Of a stretch of 64,000 nucleotides of DNA, positions 18,941-29,177 are shown piece by piece (within the stretch, counting starts at the first letter, position 1; every line of letters starts with the position of its first letter). The DNA comes from Massariosphaeria phaeospora (Eukaryota > Ascomycota > Dothideomycetes > Pleosporales): the NCBI GenBank assembly GCA_011032825.1, contig JAADJZ010000011.1, positions 310,001-374,000 of the forward strand, given 5' to 3'. The translations under genes were made by a program, and so were the position numbers. The notes beneath the pieces are model-generated. The model made no database searches, was not told the DNA's origin, and saw only the letters and a list, made by a program, of their open reading frames with translations.

Positions 18941-20872
18941 TTGACATAGAGTGGCTTCATTATATATAGGAAATACGAAAAATCAAGTTTGTATAAGATA
19001 TCGAGGAGAAGTGAACATGTAAAGGGATCCTGTCCACTACAATATAAAGAGAAAAAGCCCGGTCCCAACTAACTATAACAAACAACTTGACCACATCAGA
19101 TAAGTACAACTTCTATCTCTCCCAGTAAAGCACGATCTTGGAAAATAAGAAACATAATGAGAGCTCTAACAGTAACTGCTGCGCAGAGAAGACTGAAAGA
19201 TGCTGTCTTTCTAACAGTGGGTACCACGGTTTGACATGCAGAAGACACCGGCAATCTTGACGTTCTTCATTTTTCCCGAAATACCATCGGAAATGCAAGT
19301 CTCCCGTACTGGAGCGGGTTAGTACGGATTTTAAGGGGCAGCCTAGAATGGGTAAAATTTGCTTATTTTAAGTTCAGGTATTGGAGAATTTGTTCTGGCG
19401 GCAGCCCGAGGCGGTATTATGTCCAACACTCATAGGAAGCTGCAAGTACCGATGGGGAAATGGGTGAAAGTCACGATGCAGGCAGCCGAGTAAGTTCGCA
19501 TCTTAACGCACCTTCTCATCACGCTTCGACGCGGTGACTTGGTATTCATTTCTTCCCACACAGCCAATTCGGTCCATATTTCAAGGCCCTACATGAAGAG
19601 CCCCCCCCCCCCCCAAACATCGATCCGCGATCATGAAACCCCGCAGACTTTAGATACTGCGGGTGTTATACTTGCAAACTTCGCCTACCAAATGGTCAAA
19701 GGCGGTGGGGCCTACACTTTCCGGCATAGCGCTCTCTCTCGGGAAGGGTGGGAAAATGGTCGAGGTCTGACATGACCAATGAAACATCATTCGAGGAGGC
19801 GGCTAGGGCTTTTCAGCTTGAATCATACGATCTCCTTCTCACTTACTTCCATTGGGCCGCTGATTTGAGTCTTACACCTTGGTTATCTTTTTCTTTACTT
19901 TGTTGAGCATCCCGACCAAGACTGTCATTATCCAAGTTATTTGTAGCCTCTATTCAAAAGAATGCAACTCTATGTAATACCGGAAGAAAGCTCGATTCTC
20001 ACTCCCATTTGCGCACCACTCGCCCATTGTCTGGGCTCTGGACTCTGGACTCGTAACAGTCGTGACCACCACACTACGTCCGTAACAACCTTCGGGCCAG
20101 CCCATATCCCATGGATACATTGGCCTACTCCTCCCAGTAACACTTTGGGCCTCTACTCACCATTTCTTGATACTGCCAAACATCATACCGAAAGCTTCTG
20201 ACTCAATTGTAGTTTGAAGAACTCGAATTACCCTCGTGTTTCCAGAGGGCTAATTCGTCAAACGGTTGAGCGATCGGTAGAAGCGAGACATTTGAAATAT
20301 GTCTGATGCAAGCCTTCTAGGAGTCAATAGTATAGATAATTGAATTGCAACTTGAGCCAGTACATGACGAAAACCAAGTGTGTAGCTGAAACCGCATCTC
20401 GTTTTGGTATTTGATACGCTTGCCATGCGCAACCTAGAACCCCATCGCTGACTCTCATAGTGGTTGGCATTAATCGTGAACGGCAGAAGCTTAGCTCCGA
20501 GACGTTCGACCAGGTATCTGCATGTCTAGCCCGCTCTGGTACTCGCGGCACCCACGGCCTCGCTCCGTGACGGGCTACTCGTCATGCTCGGCCTCATTTT
20601 GACACGGGTGCCCTGGTCGCCTTCACCTCCATCTACTCATTCTCGCTGTGTACGAAGTCGCTGGATGAAGCTTTCCTGCCGCGACGGCGCTTCGAAACAA
20701 GATCGATTTCGGCGAAGGGGAAACCTTTATCGAGGGGCCTGCGGGAACGTGTGAGTACAAGCATAGCAACCTCATTCACTGAGGTACGTCAGGCAGGCTG
20801 TCAGTCGGGTCACAGGTCGAATTAAGATATGCGGAGGGCAGAGGATATGTGCAGATTGTGTTCGAGGAGGGC
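18941..20872. other. Intergenic, with a C14 run
   Basis: About 1.9 kb without a convincing gene. The ORFs of 60-79 codons on both strands show no family features. A run of 14 C lies at 19601-19614. The right part includes the 3' side of the minus-strand eIF2B alpha gene, whose stop is at 20873. Confidence 0.5.
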
Positions 20873-21992
20873 TCAGAACCATATCTTGATCAGTTCCTCG
20901 GAGACGGCGGAAGGTGTCAGAACACCGGACTCGGTGATGATGCCCGAGATAAGATCTGGTGGCTGGAAAAGGTGTGTAAGCAGATTGTTGAGGGCACCAG
21001 TAGGGACCTCGACTAACCGTAAAATCGACAGCATCATCCACATTGCTTCCCGAGCACTTTGACTTGATCTTCTTCGAGCTCAGATAGTCGACGCCCTCGC
21101 CTTCGGCTGGAACCGACTCGCCTCTGGTCTCGGCAGCATCGTCGGTAACCTTGAAATCCAGCACCTTCTGCTCGATTGGAAGATCGAACTGGCTGAGCGG
21201 ATACAGCCGGACGAACTTGTGGCTCTCGGCCACGACGTAGAATGGCTTTCCTTTGCTCTTCGCCAACATGCCCAGCTGGTAGGTGCCCATCCTTGATATG
21301 ATGCCGCCATTCTCGACCACGCCTTCTGCGCCCACGATGACCATGTCGACCTTGCCGAGCGAATAGGCGACGGCGGAGTCGGGAATCGTAGCGACCGGGA
21401 CGTTGTGAGCTCGCAGATCCGCTACCGTGTGGTGGCCTTCGGTTGAGTCCGTCGAGCTTGACGGCGAAAGTACGTAGATGACCTTGAAGCGCATCGTGCT
21501 CGACTCTGCTGCCCGTCGTAGCAGCGCACCGACAACTCTCGACCCGCCGTTCGTGAGCACCGTCGCCCCGTCCCGAATGAAGTGCTTCCCGAAACTGGCA
21601 ATCTTGTCTCTGCTCGCCTTCGCCCGCTCCACGAAGAGGCGCCCGTTCGAGAGCAGGTGATTGCGCACCGCCCGGAAGTCGTCGCCCGGCCCCAAGTTCA
21701 GGCTCGCCGGCCGGTTCAGCGTCGTCACCAGATAGCGCTGGAAGAGATCCGTGCCCGCCGACAGCGAGATGGGGTTCGGTATCGACGCTTTCAGGACTTC
21801 GGTGTGGCGTTCGAGCAGCGCGAGCGTTTCGGCCACGGTGGAGACGGAGCTGTGTGCGATGGCTTCGACGAGGGCCTCGATGGCGGCAACCGGCATCGTC
21901 AGCTCGCCATCCGATTGGAGGATGGAGCGGTACGTCGACACGATGTCGAAGTCTGCAAGCGGCGTCTCTGGGGCCGACGTTGCGAAATCCAT
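20873..21992 (-). CDS. GCN3: Translation initiation factor eIF2B, alpha subunit
   Basis: eIF2B exchanges GDP for GTP on eIF2; the alpha subunit (yeast Gcn3) senses phosphorylated eIF2 and lets starvation lower translation. Exons are 21018-21992 and 20873-20962 on the minus strand, joined across a 55-base intron (GTTAGT donor, TTTTCCAG acceptor). The product is 354 residues. Recognisable parts are DIVSTYRSILQ, AAIEALVEAI, SLSAGTDLFQRYL, the Rossmann-like core with VLTNGGSRVVGALL and VDMVIVGAEGVVENGGII, and the C-terminal end PPDLISGIITESGVLTPSAV. The intron placement restores this conserved end. Without splicing the frame runs on into unrelated sequence. It acts in the cytosol as part of the eIF2B decamer. 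Confidence 0.92.
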
Positions 21993-22895
21993 CTGCGCGG
22001 TTACTTTCTTCGAAGTTGGCGGGGAAGGTTGAGAGGCTCGAAAGCCCGCCCTGAGTCATCGCCAAGCCCGCGGGGAATGTTTAGTCATCCGTCCATCCCA
22101 TCCTGACCTCTTGATCACATGCGATTACTTGCTAGGGAACAGGAATCATCCAAATAGTCTCGTGTAAGCAATGCGACTATCAACTCCCAAATTAAAGCCG
22201 CAAAGCCGGTAGCAACTAAGCCGTTTACTTGCTATACAGCTCCTTCCACCCATCCCCTCTCGTCCGAAACACCAACTTCGGCCCATCGTGCACAGAACTG
22301 AACTGATCCAGGACCCGAAACTCCAGCTTGCCAGTCATACCTTCCCCAACGCGATCAGCCTTTGCATCGTTACCCGGCCGTTCAAAGTCAAGGTACCACA
22401 AAGTCTTCGCGAGATCTAGAAAGAGTTATACTAAAAAATAAATAAACCTTTATAATCGTATGTTAAAATAGTCGCGATATATGCAGTGTAGTGTAAGCTA
22501 CTATTCTTAGAAACGACGGCCAAGCGTTTGAGACACATTCGTGTCCTTGGCACAGGGTTGGAATCCCACACACTAATCGCGTCTTTGGTATCGATTGGAT
22601 TAGATTGCGGCTTCAAGTCACGATATCATAACCTTCATAAGGGTACAAATATAAGGCAAGCGGTACCAATCACGTACGCCACCAGCGGAGTCGAGCGGAG
22701 CGAAGGCCGTCGATGTTGTGGATCCTGGTGTCTCACGATTCCGGATTCAAGGCTCCGGTCTCCTGTCTACAACCCATGTTCCGTGATGCTGTCGACGCCA
22801 CGGACCATTCATCCAGTTCCTCGCATTTCCTTAGTCTACCTTCACGGAATCTCCGCACACATTCCTCATCATTTAAATATACGTCTACTTCCGTA
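21993..22895. other. Intergenic between eIF2B alpha and SreA
   Basis: The two genes lie on the minus strand, so this holds the eIF2B alpha promoter and the SreA 3' end. No gene is supported; ORFs here on the plus strand are shadows. A short AT-rich block lies at 22420-22520. Confidence 0.5.
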
Positions 22896-24572
22896 TCACT
22901 CATCCGACGCATCCAAATCTTCCAACTCCTGCTGTCGCCGCGCCAACTCAGCCCTCATAACCTCCGCCTCGCGTTTCAGCCTTTCTTTCCTCGCGCTCTT
23001 GTCTTCTTGCACTCGCGCTATTCCTACCCCGGGGCTGGGAGATGGCCGCGACAGATTTGCTAGTGAAGGGTCGATGTTGGAGGAGTCTGGCGCTTTGAGC
23101 GGGTGGTTGAGTATGGAGGATATGTCATTGGGACGATGAGGAATTGGCTTGGTAGGGGCAGAGGATGATGGTGTTTCGCCCGGATCTAAAGTGGCGCTTA
23201 GACTACGTTTTCGAGGCGAAGGGGCGCCGGGTTGGGTGGTTGAGGGTGTGATAAGACGAGCCGCGCTATAGTAGCTTGTAAAATCAACTGGGACAGGCCC
23301 TCGAGGCTGGAGGGTCTCGACTTCGCTTGTTTCGAGGGCAGTAGATGGGTCGGGAGAGACGGAGTGCTCAAATACCGGAGTTTCAAGGGCACTCTGTTGC
23401 GGGGAGTAGTTGGCTAGGGAGGGTGAGGCTTGGGTGCTGCTGTCTCCCGGGCCGGCGGGGACAACGCGTTTTCGTCGTTTGATTTCTTGCTTTTTCATGG
23501 CAACGGGACGGTGAGTGTTGTGGAGTTTGTAGTATAGACCTGAACGGTATTTAGTAAGCAAGTACAGTTTTCGGCTGAACATGGTGGACAATTAACATAC
23601 CACAAGCGTTACAAATAGTATGTCCCGCTTCGTCTCTTCTCCATAGAGGTGTGATGAAGGTCCCGCAATTCTGACAGGCTGGCATGACGGCCGTGCCAGC
23701 TGAATGTGAAGACTGTCCGATAGCATCACTGTTCTCAACTGGACCCGAGGCGCAGTTTGCTTGAGCGAGCGCGAACTGAGCAGTCTTGGACACGCGGTTG
23801 TTAAATGCAGGACATCCATTGCAGCCTTGCTGGCCCCCTGTGCCATTGCATCTGCCACCACCAGGACACGTACCGGTAGCTACCTGGTCTGCGGTCACAT
23901 AGGCAGCGCCCTGAGGAGGACCTTCAAGATGTCCAGGCGAGTTATCACTTTCATGGCTCGGTCCTGCTGCTGGGCCGGACCGGACAGGAAGAATAGGTTG
24001 AGACTGGGAATTGCGCTTCAAGCTTGTTGGGCGTGGTTGGTTCCGGGCTTTGTAGTACAGGCCGCAAGCATTGCAGATGGTCTCACCAGACGGGGAGCGG
24101 CGCCACAGAGGCGTTTGCGTTGTCCCACAGTTGCTTTTGAGTTTGTTAGTTTGACGTTCGAGAAAGGCGGAACACAATATGACTTTGGCAAGCCAGTAGC
24201 AGGCAGAATAATAGGAGCATACCTGCAAACCTGACCCATAACAGGCGCATTTCCTCCACCCAAACTCATTCCAGACACTGATGCTATGGTCCCGGGTGTC
24301 GGTGGCTGCGCAGACTGCTCGGTCCGCTGGAAAGCTAGCGTGTCCTCGAGAGAATGATAGATCTCGGAGGTTTCGTCCTGTGCCAATAACGGCGAATGCT
24401 CTCCCTGGGGTGCGGACTCCAGCCTAGGGGTACGAGAGGGTTGAGCTTGGGTCAGCCGGCGCAGATGTTCCGCCATCTCAATGTCCTCTTCGCTCGGCTC
24501 CCGGGATAGCTGATGCGGATGCGTGGGCGTCGGTGCCAGCGCCGTGCCTCCACTCCGTGAGATGTTGGCCAT
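22896..24572 (-). CDS. sreA: GATA-type siderophore and iron regulator SreA
   Basis: SreA (SRE, Urbs1, SREP) represses iron uptake and siderophore genes when iron is plentiful by binding GATA sites. Exons are 24223-24572, 23601-24133 and 22896-23539 (508 residues), with introns of 89 and 61 bases. It has the diagnostic layout: finger 1 (C116-X2-C119-X17-C137-X2-C140, CSNCGTTQTPLWRRSP), a Cys-rich linker (C206, C212, C221, C224, in CPGGGRCNGTGGQQGCNGCP) thought to sense iron, and finger 2 (C270-X2-C273-X17-C291-X2-C294). Intron 1 follows the first Cys codon of finger 1 and intron 2 the last Cys of finger 2. A basic stretch (KRRKRVV) follows finger 2, and a coiled coil ends the protein (KERLKREAEVMRAELARRQQ). 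The ATG at 24572 was chosen for its context (ACCATGGCC). Confidence 0.93.
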
Positions 24573-25675
24573 GGTCCCAATCAACGTGACAATGATGAAC
24601 GGAGTTTTTGGACAAGGAACACGCCGTCCAAATACAGGAAGTTGGGAACCGGGGTGATATGCAGGATCCTCCAGCTGGTACGTCGGGTTTTCCACACTCT
24701 TGGATAGGGCAAAAGGCCGGTTCGAAGCTCAGATGCACAGAAAGGGATGCGGCGATAGATGTCGCAGGTTTTCCTCATGACTTGGCCAAAACAGCGTGCG
24801 GGAAGGCGGCGGTCGTCACGCAACAGGGCTTATGTTGTTGGCGAGAGCGTCGAAGTGCCCTCGACTTTCGGTGAAGCGCGGGCCAATCAGCGCGCAGGTG
24901 TTTCTAAGCAGGATTTAGTCGCAGCCACTAGTGGCGACAGCGAATCTCGGTCATTCCACGACATCGCCATCGCCATCGCCATCGAAGAATGTGTCGAACA
25001 TGCAGCCTGCTGATGGCGCTGCCGAAGGTACATGTGCGGGCTTGCAGCGGTTTCCAGATGGCGTGACTGACGGGCTTGAACAGGCAGAGATGGAGCGCCC
25101 ATCTGGTGTACCGGCTGTCGCGACGAAAATGCAGAAGCGGGCGAGGAAGTTGATGAGAGTGCCATCTCCAAGTGTGTGACTTGGCCATGGTTCGGCCGAC
25201 GGAGTATTTGCTTCCTGCGTGCAACCTCTTCTCCCCACACAGCTCACGGCAGCGGGCATCCAATTGGAACGTTGGCCAGGATGATCGTGTGCCTCCGTCT
25301 CGCGCTCCACCGGCAGCTAGGGGGGACGGCAGAGCAAACTGCCGCCATGGCAGACTCATGTAATTGAACGCTTGTAACAATATCTAACAGCAGCCCCATC
25401 AGCACTCGAAACCACGTCCTCCAAAAACGCGAAGAAGTCACCTCCTGGCCCCCTTTTCTATACCCAATTCCTGGTAACAAAATACAAAGGTTGAAACTCC
25501 GTTGTGGCCGAGAGGGTCCCTGTAAAACCAGTTCCGGACGACTTCCTCACCACACGTCAATGCGTACAAGAATAGCACACTTTGCTTTGTTATCTGGACA
25601 AAGCTTGGACTAGACAGGCTTGCTCGAGAAGTCATCGACCGCCGTCCTCGGCTGTCCTGGACTACGAATCCGCTT
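24573..25675. other. Intergenic upstream of SreA
   Basis: About 1.1 kb with no supported gene; overlapping ORFs of 80-150 codons on both strands look random. A short CATCGC repeat lies at about 24962-24985. The left part should carry the SreA promoter. Confidence 0.5.
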
Positions 25676-26558
25676 TTAAACTTGCTCGGCACCCCAGCCG
25701 GCATCGGCATCACTGTCACTGAATTTAGCATCGACAACAAACTTGGCCACGGTTGGAGCTGTCTAACGTACCGCATGTTGGCTGGCGGCTCGATCGAGGG
25801 AATGTACTCGAGGACTATATATCCTAGACCAACGACACCGACAAGGGTTCCTGGAACGATACGGAACCATTTTTCGCCGACTATCGCTGAACCGATGAAG
25901 ACATAGACTGCGTGTGTGAGCTTTGGCATTTTGTGCCTAGTTGGGCATGGCACCGCTTACAGATTCCGCGTCCGAGGAAAGAGAACATGAACGAGGCATA
26001 TCGGGCCACTTGCTGGGGGATTTGGAACTCTGGTCATTGGTTAGCCATGACTTGAGGGGCTTGCGAATGCTAGGCAAAATAGCAGCTTCCGAAACGGGAT
26101 CCCATCGTCTTCCAACCCCATTCCAGCGCGATGTGCACCGTGATCCCATGGTAGCTTCTCGGCGGAGTGGAGCATTATGAGGCGTAGAAAGAAGAGAGAG
26201 TGCGAACTGACCAAGAAGCGCGGTCGCTGTAGACACAGGTTAGCTAGAATTTACCACAGCCCATCCGACGCAACTTACCGAGACCAAACACAATCAAATA
26301 TACGCCGAGAATGATGTTGGAGCTGCGCAATCATGTCAGTCTCGCTCGAAGTCCCGCAAGGCGAAGCCATCGATGCTAGCCACAATGCGCCGGGGCAATA
26401 CTCACAAGTCGGAAAAGGGCAACAGCTTCGCAACACCGCCCAGCACCATGAACACAGCAACGGCGAAGTTCACCATGCGACTGCGATCCACCGAATTAGC
26501 TCTGGCATCCCATGTTCACTCGACGACTGCACACTCACAAAATGTCGGAGAAGTCCAT
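25676..26558 (-). CDS. TVP15: Golgi membrane protein Tvp15 (COPI-associated family)
   Basis: Tvp15 is a small late-Golgi membrane protein of the COPI_assoc family. The gene was rebuilt from seven small exons on the minus strand: 26539-26558, 26406-26480, 26279-26322, 26212-26226, 25961-26029, 25772-25907 and 25676-25718. Lengths sum to 402 bases (133 residues) with the frame kept at every junction and GT-AG at all six introns (about 53-182 bases). The product starts MDFSDIFRMVNFAVAVF, has four likely membrane segments (such as NIILGVYLIVFGLATALL and GTLVGVVGLGYIVLEYI), contains FQIPQQVARYASFMFSFLG and EKWFRIVPG typical of the family, and ends AGWGAEQV. The length matches yeast Tvp15 (143). 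Exon 4 is only 15 bases. Confidence 0.88.
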
Positions 26559-27077
26559 GGCGGGCTGCTGGCCGGACAGGTGTGGGTACCGCAGCGTGCC
26601 TGGTCTGCTCTGATCACCGTGAATGCGGAGGGAGGGGAACGGGCGCAATTGGTGTGGTGAAGGGAAAGATGGAAGTGGGGATGGAGACGCGGAAGGGGAG
26701 GCGAGGGGGGTGTGCGTGTCGTGCTGTGGTTGCTGCGCGACGTGGTCGGGGGTGAAAGTGATGATGGGAAGCTCGGTCGCGACGCCTGAGCGGCTTGGCT
26801 TGGCTCGGCTTACTAAGGCGCGCTCGCTTATGGCTATGCTGAAGCGGACGTCATTCGACTGGGGTTGTGATTGGCCAAAGGTCCGAACCACGTGAACTTC
26901 AACTCCAACACTCACTGCCTTTGGCAGCATGCTCAATAAGAACACTAGACGTCCAAAATCAAAATCCAATACTCCATACATCGCATCTCAACAAGACCAG
27001 CTCTGAAGAAGATTGCATACCTAAGATGCTGCAAAACTACCTACACCCAATCTTAACTTACCTCCCCTACCCTCCGC
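26559..27077. other. Intergenic
   Basis: No gene seen. It should contain the Tvp15 promoter and the 3' region of the next minus-strand gene. Confidence 0.5.
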
Positions 27078-28058
27078 CTACCTCCCCAACATCCACAACA
27101 TCTCCTCCAACCCCAATCCCTCCATCCCTCCCATCGGCACATTCCACCTCCTACTAATCCTGCCTTTCCCCTCTGTAGCAGCCACCCACGCCCCGCACCC
27201 CAGTTTCGCCGTCCCGCCTGCCCGCCTACCCTCCTCCTCCACACCGAAAGAGGTGCGTTTGTAGACTTTGATAGCGGACCAGGGGGGATGGGCGATGGTA
27301 GGATCGGGATCGGTGTCGGGGTTGAAGTGGATGTTGAGACCAGAGGCGTTGGAGGGATCTATATCGACGTCAATGTCAGGGTGCACCGTCTCCTGTCCCT
27401 TTTTCCCAGACTTCTTCCTCCTCGTCATCAATCGCCGCGTCCTGATCTGCGCAGCAACATGTGCGAGCGCCTTTGCACGTATACGCTCACGCCTCTGTCC
27501 ATGTTCATGCCGTGCTCCCCACCAGTGCGGTTCATGCAACGGCCCGGGTTCCGGGATCGGCCATACAGCGGCGCGCAGGTAGGGGTCAAGGATGAGCGAT
27601 ATAGGGGCACTGTGAGCGGGAGCGGGAGGAAGAGCGAAGGTGATGGGTCTGTAGGGAGTGCATTTGGGTTGTGCGGATTCTATCTCGTTGTCGGCGAGGA
27701 GTAGGGCAAGGGAAAATGGTTGCGGAAACAAAGGCTGCATTGCCGACAGCAGGCTCGGGACCAGCATGTAGGGATCGGAGGGGGAGGGGGAGAGGGCGCG
27801 AAGAGAAGGTTGCTCCTTTTCCTTTTCCTCTATTGTGTCTTTGTTCGCTTCTCTTCCATACTCCTCTTGTTTTACCTTCCTCCCCGGCTCACTCTTCCTC
27901 CTTGGCCACCCCGTCATCCTCGCAATCTCTCTTTTCCTATTATTTCCACCACTTGTCCCCTCATTCGCCTCTCCTTCCCACCCCTCTCTCTCCAGCACCG
28001 CTCCAAACCCGGCTCTCACTATCATTATCTGTCGCCACCACTTGCCGTTGGCACTCAT
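27078..28058 (-). CDS. Hypothetical protein, 326 residues
   Basis: A single open frame starts at an ATG at 28058 and ends at 27078. I do not recognise it. The first 100 residues are charged (Lys/Arg/Glu) and probably disordered. The middle has a Leu/Pro-rich part (PHLLSAMQPL-like, LVPSLLSAMQPLFPQPF) and a segment that looks structured, ISLILDPYLRAAVWPIPEPG followed by HEPHWWGARHEHGQRRER and a basic stretch ending MTRRKKSGKKG. The C-terminal part has KVYKRTSFGVEEE and ends EEMLWMLGR. Trp-rich patches and dipeptides such as WW are unlikely by chance, which favours a real gene. A GT dinucleotide near the stop leaves open a further exon. Confidence 0.5.
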   Translation of the reverse strand: MSANGKWWRQIMIVRAGFGAVLEREGWEGEANEGTSGGNNRKREIARMTGWPRRKSEPGRKVKQEEYGREANKDTIEEKEKEQPSLRALSPSPSDPYMLVPSLLSAMQPLFPQPFSLALLLADNEIESAQPKCTPYRPITFALPPAPAHSAPISLILDPYLRAAVWPIPEPGPLHEPHWWGARHEHGQRRERIRAKALAHVAAQIRTRRLMTRRKKSGKKGQETVHPDIDVDIDPSNASGLNIHFNPDTDPDPTIAHPPWSAIKVYKRTSFGVEEEGRRAGGTAKLGCGAWVAATEGKGRISRRWNVPMGGMEGLGLEEMLWMLGR

Positions 28059-29177
28059 GCCCCCAGCGGAAAAGAACGTGGAGGTCAGGTGTACCGGCGA
28101 TCTCGAACCTTGTTTTCCCCGTGCTTGTTCGATTCTGTGGTATTCCCGTGGACGGACCGGCCGTAAAAAAGAAGTGCATATAGAGTTTGTAGTTCGAGTT
28201 CAATGTATCGCTGCACACACACTCAATACCCGGCCTCGAGGTGTCAGCTTAGCTGAATGGAACACATATACAGGAAGTCAAGCCGAGTTGGAGTCAATTC
28301 GAGTCCGCCATGTCACAGGTGCATAGAGTCAAATGAAGCATGGCCGTCACCACCCAAGCATATGGTTCACACACGCACACTCGTCTATCTACTAGCTTCG
28401 CGCATCACCTTCACCCCCAGCAGCAGGTTCACACTCCACTAACACTGACCCACCGACGGATTCATGGTCACCATCGCCACCGATTATTCTAGTCTAGTCC
28501 ACTCCTATCCAATTCAAACCCAGGTTACTCTCACGGATGGCTACGACACGACTAAGATATCTCTCGCTCTTCCGCCCCGCCCCTCCTCCCTCTTCAGTAC
28601 CCACACATATATGTAGTACCTACCCACTCACTCATTCCATTTCCCTTAGCTTATCTCATCAGCTAGTCCTAGTCAATGGGAATGTCAATGTCAACATGAC
28701 CATCACACCTACATCGCCCCATGCATCAGCTAAACAGTGCATAGACATTGTAACAAACTAGAATTCAACCTTAACATTTCGTGTTACAAACTGCAAACAA
28801 AAAATCCCCAACAAAAGCGCTTGACCTTATTTCATTCCTGCAACGCACTTCAACTGGAAAAGCCCTCACTTCAACTCAAGTTCTATACGCACATTCTAAG
28901 TGTTTACTCACACACCCACGCACCCACACCCACACACTCCATCTCAATCTTGATATTCAGCGCATGCATCCTACTAAAACTCACGACTCTCGATTGCTCA
29001 CCATAGACACGACACCAGAAAATGTATGTAGTGCTATCACATCATATCTCCATTAACTCTATCAGGCTGCCCATCAGAGTAGCAGTAGCAATAGTAGCTA
29101 GAAACTACTACCACCGACCTACAAGCTTCTATGTCCACTTCCCAATTTTCCCCGCACACTCATCCTCCCACCACGCT
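28059..29177. other. Intergenic with CA-rich tracts
   Basis: About 1.1 kb with no supported gene. Several CA/CCCACAC-rich tracts occur (around 28367-28384 and 28912-28942). It probably holds the promoter of the 27078-28058 gene and the 3' end of the Rpn1 gene. Confidence 0.5.

Noticed and set aside
19539..20201. ORFs of 78-79 codons in the gap before eIF2B alpha
   Set aside because: Short, no recognisable motif, and one runs through the C14 tract.
21034..22106. Long ORFs of 343 codons (minus) and 174 codons (plus) over the eIF2B alpha gene
   Set aside because: They are shadow frames of a GC-rich coding exon; the frame with clear eIF2B alpha motifs is the real one.
22515..22590. tRNA-like sequence with a GGTTGGAATCCC T-arm pattern
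   Set aside because: The spacing is too short for the anticodon arm and no acceptor stem pairs; at best a relic.
22528..23139. A 203-codon plus-strand ORF overlapping the SreA 3' end
   Set aside because: The SreA exon on the other strand is supported by fingers, splice sites and frame; this ORF has no recognisable domain.
28240..28325. D-arm and T-arm-like words (TAGCTGAATGG, AATTCGAGTCC)
   Set aside because: The ends do not pair into an acceptor stem.
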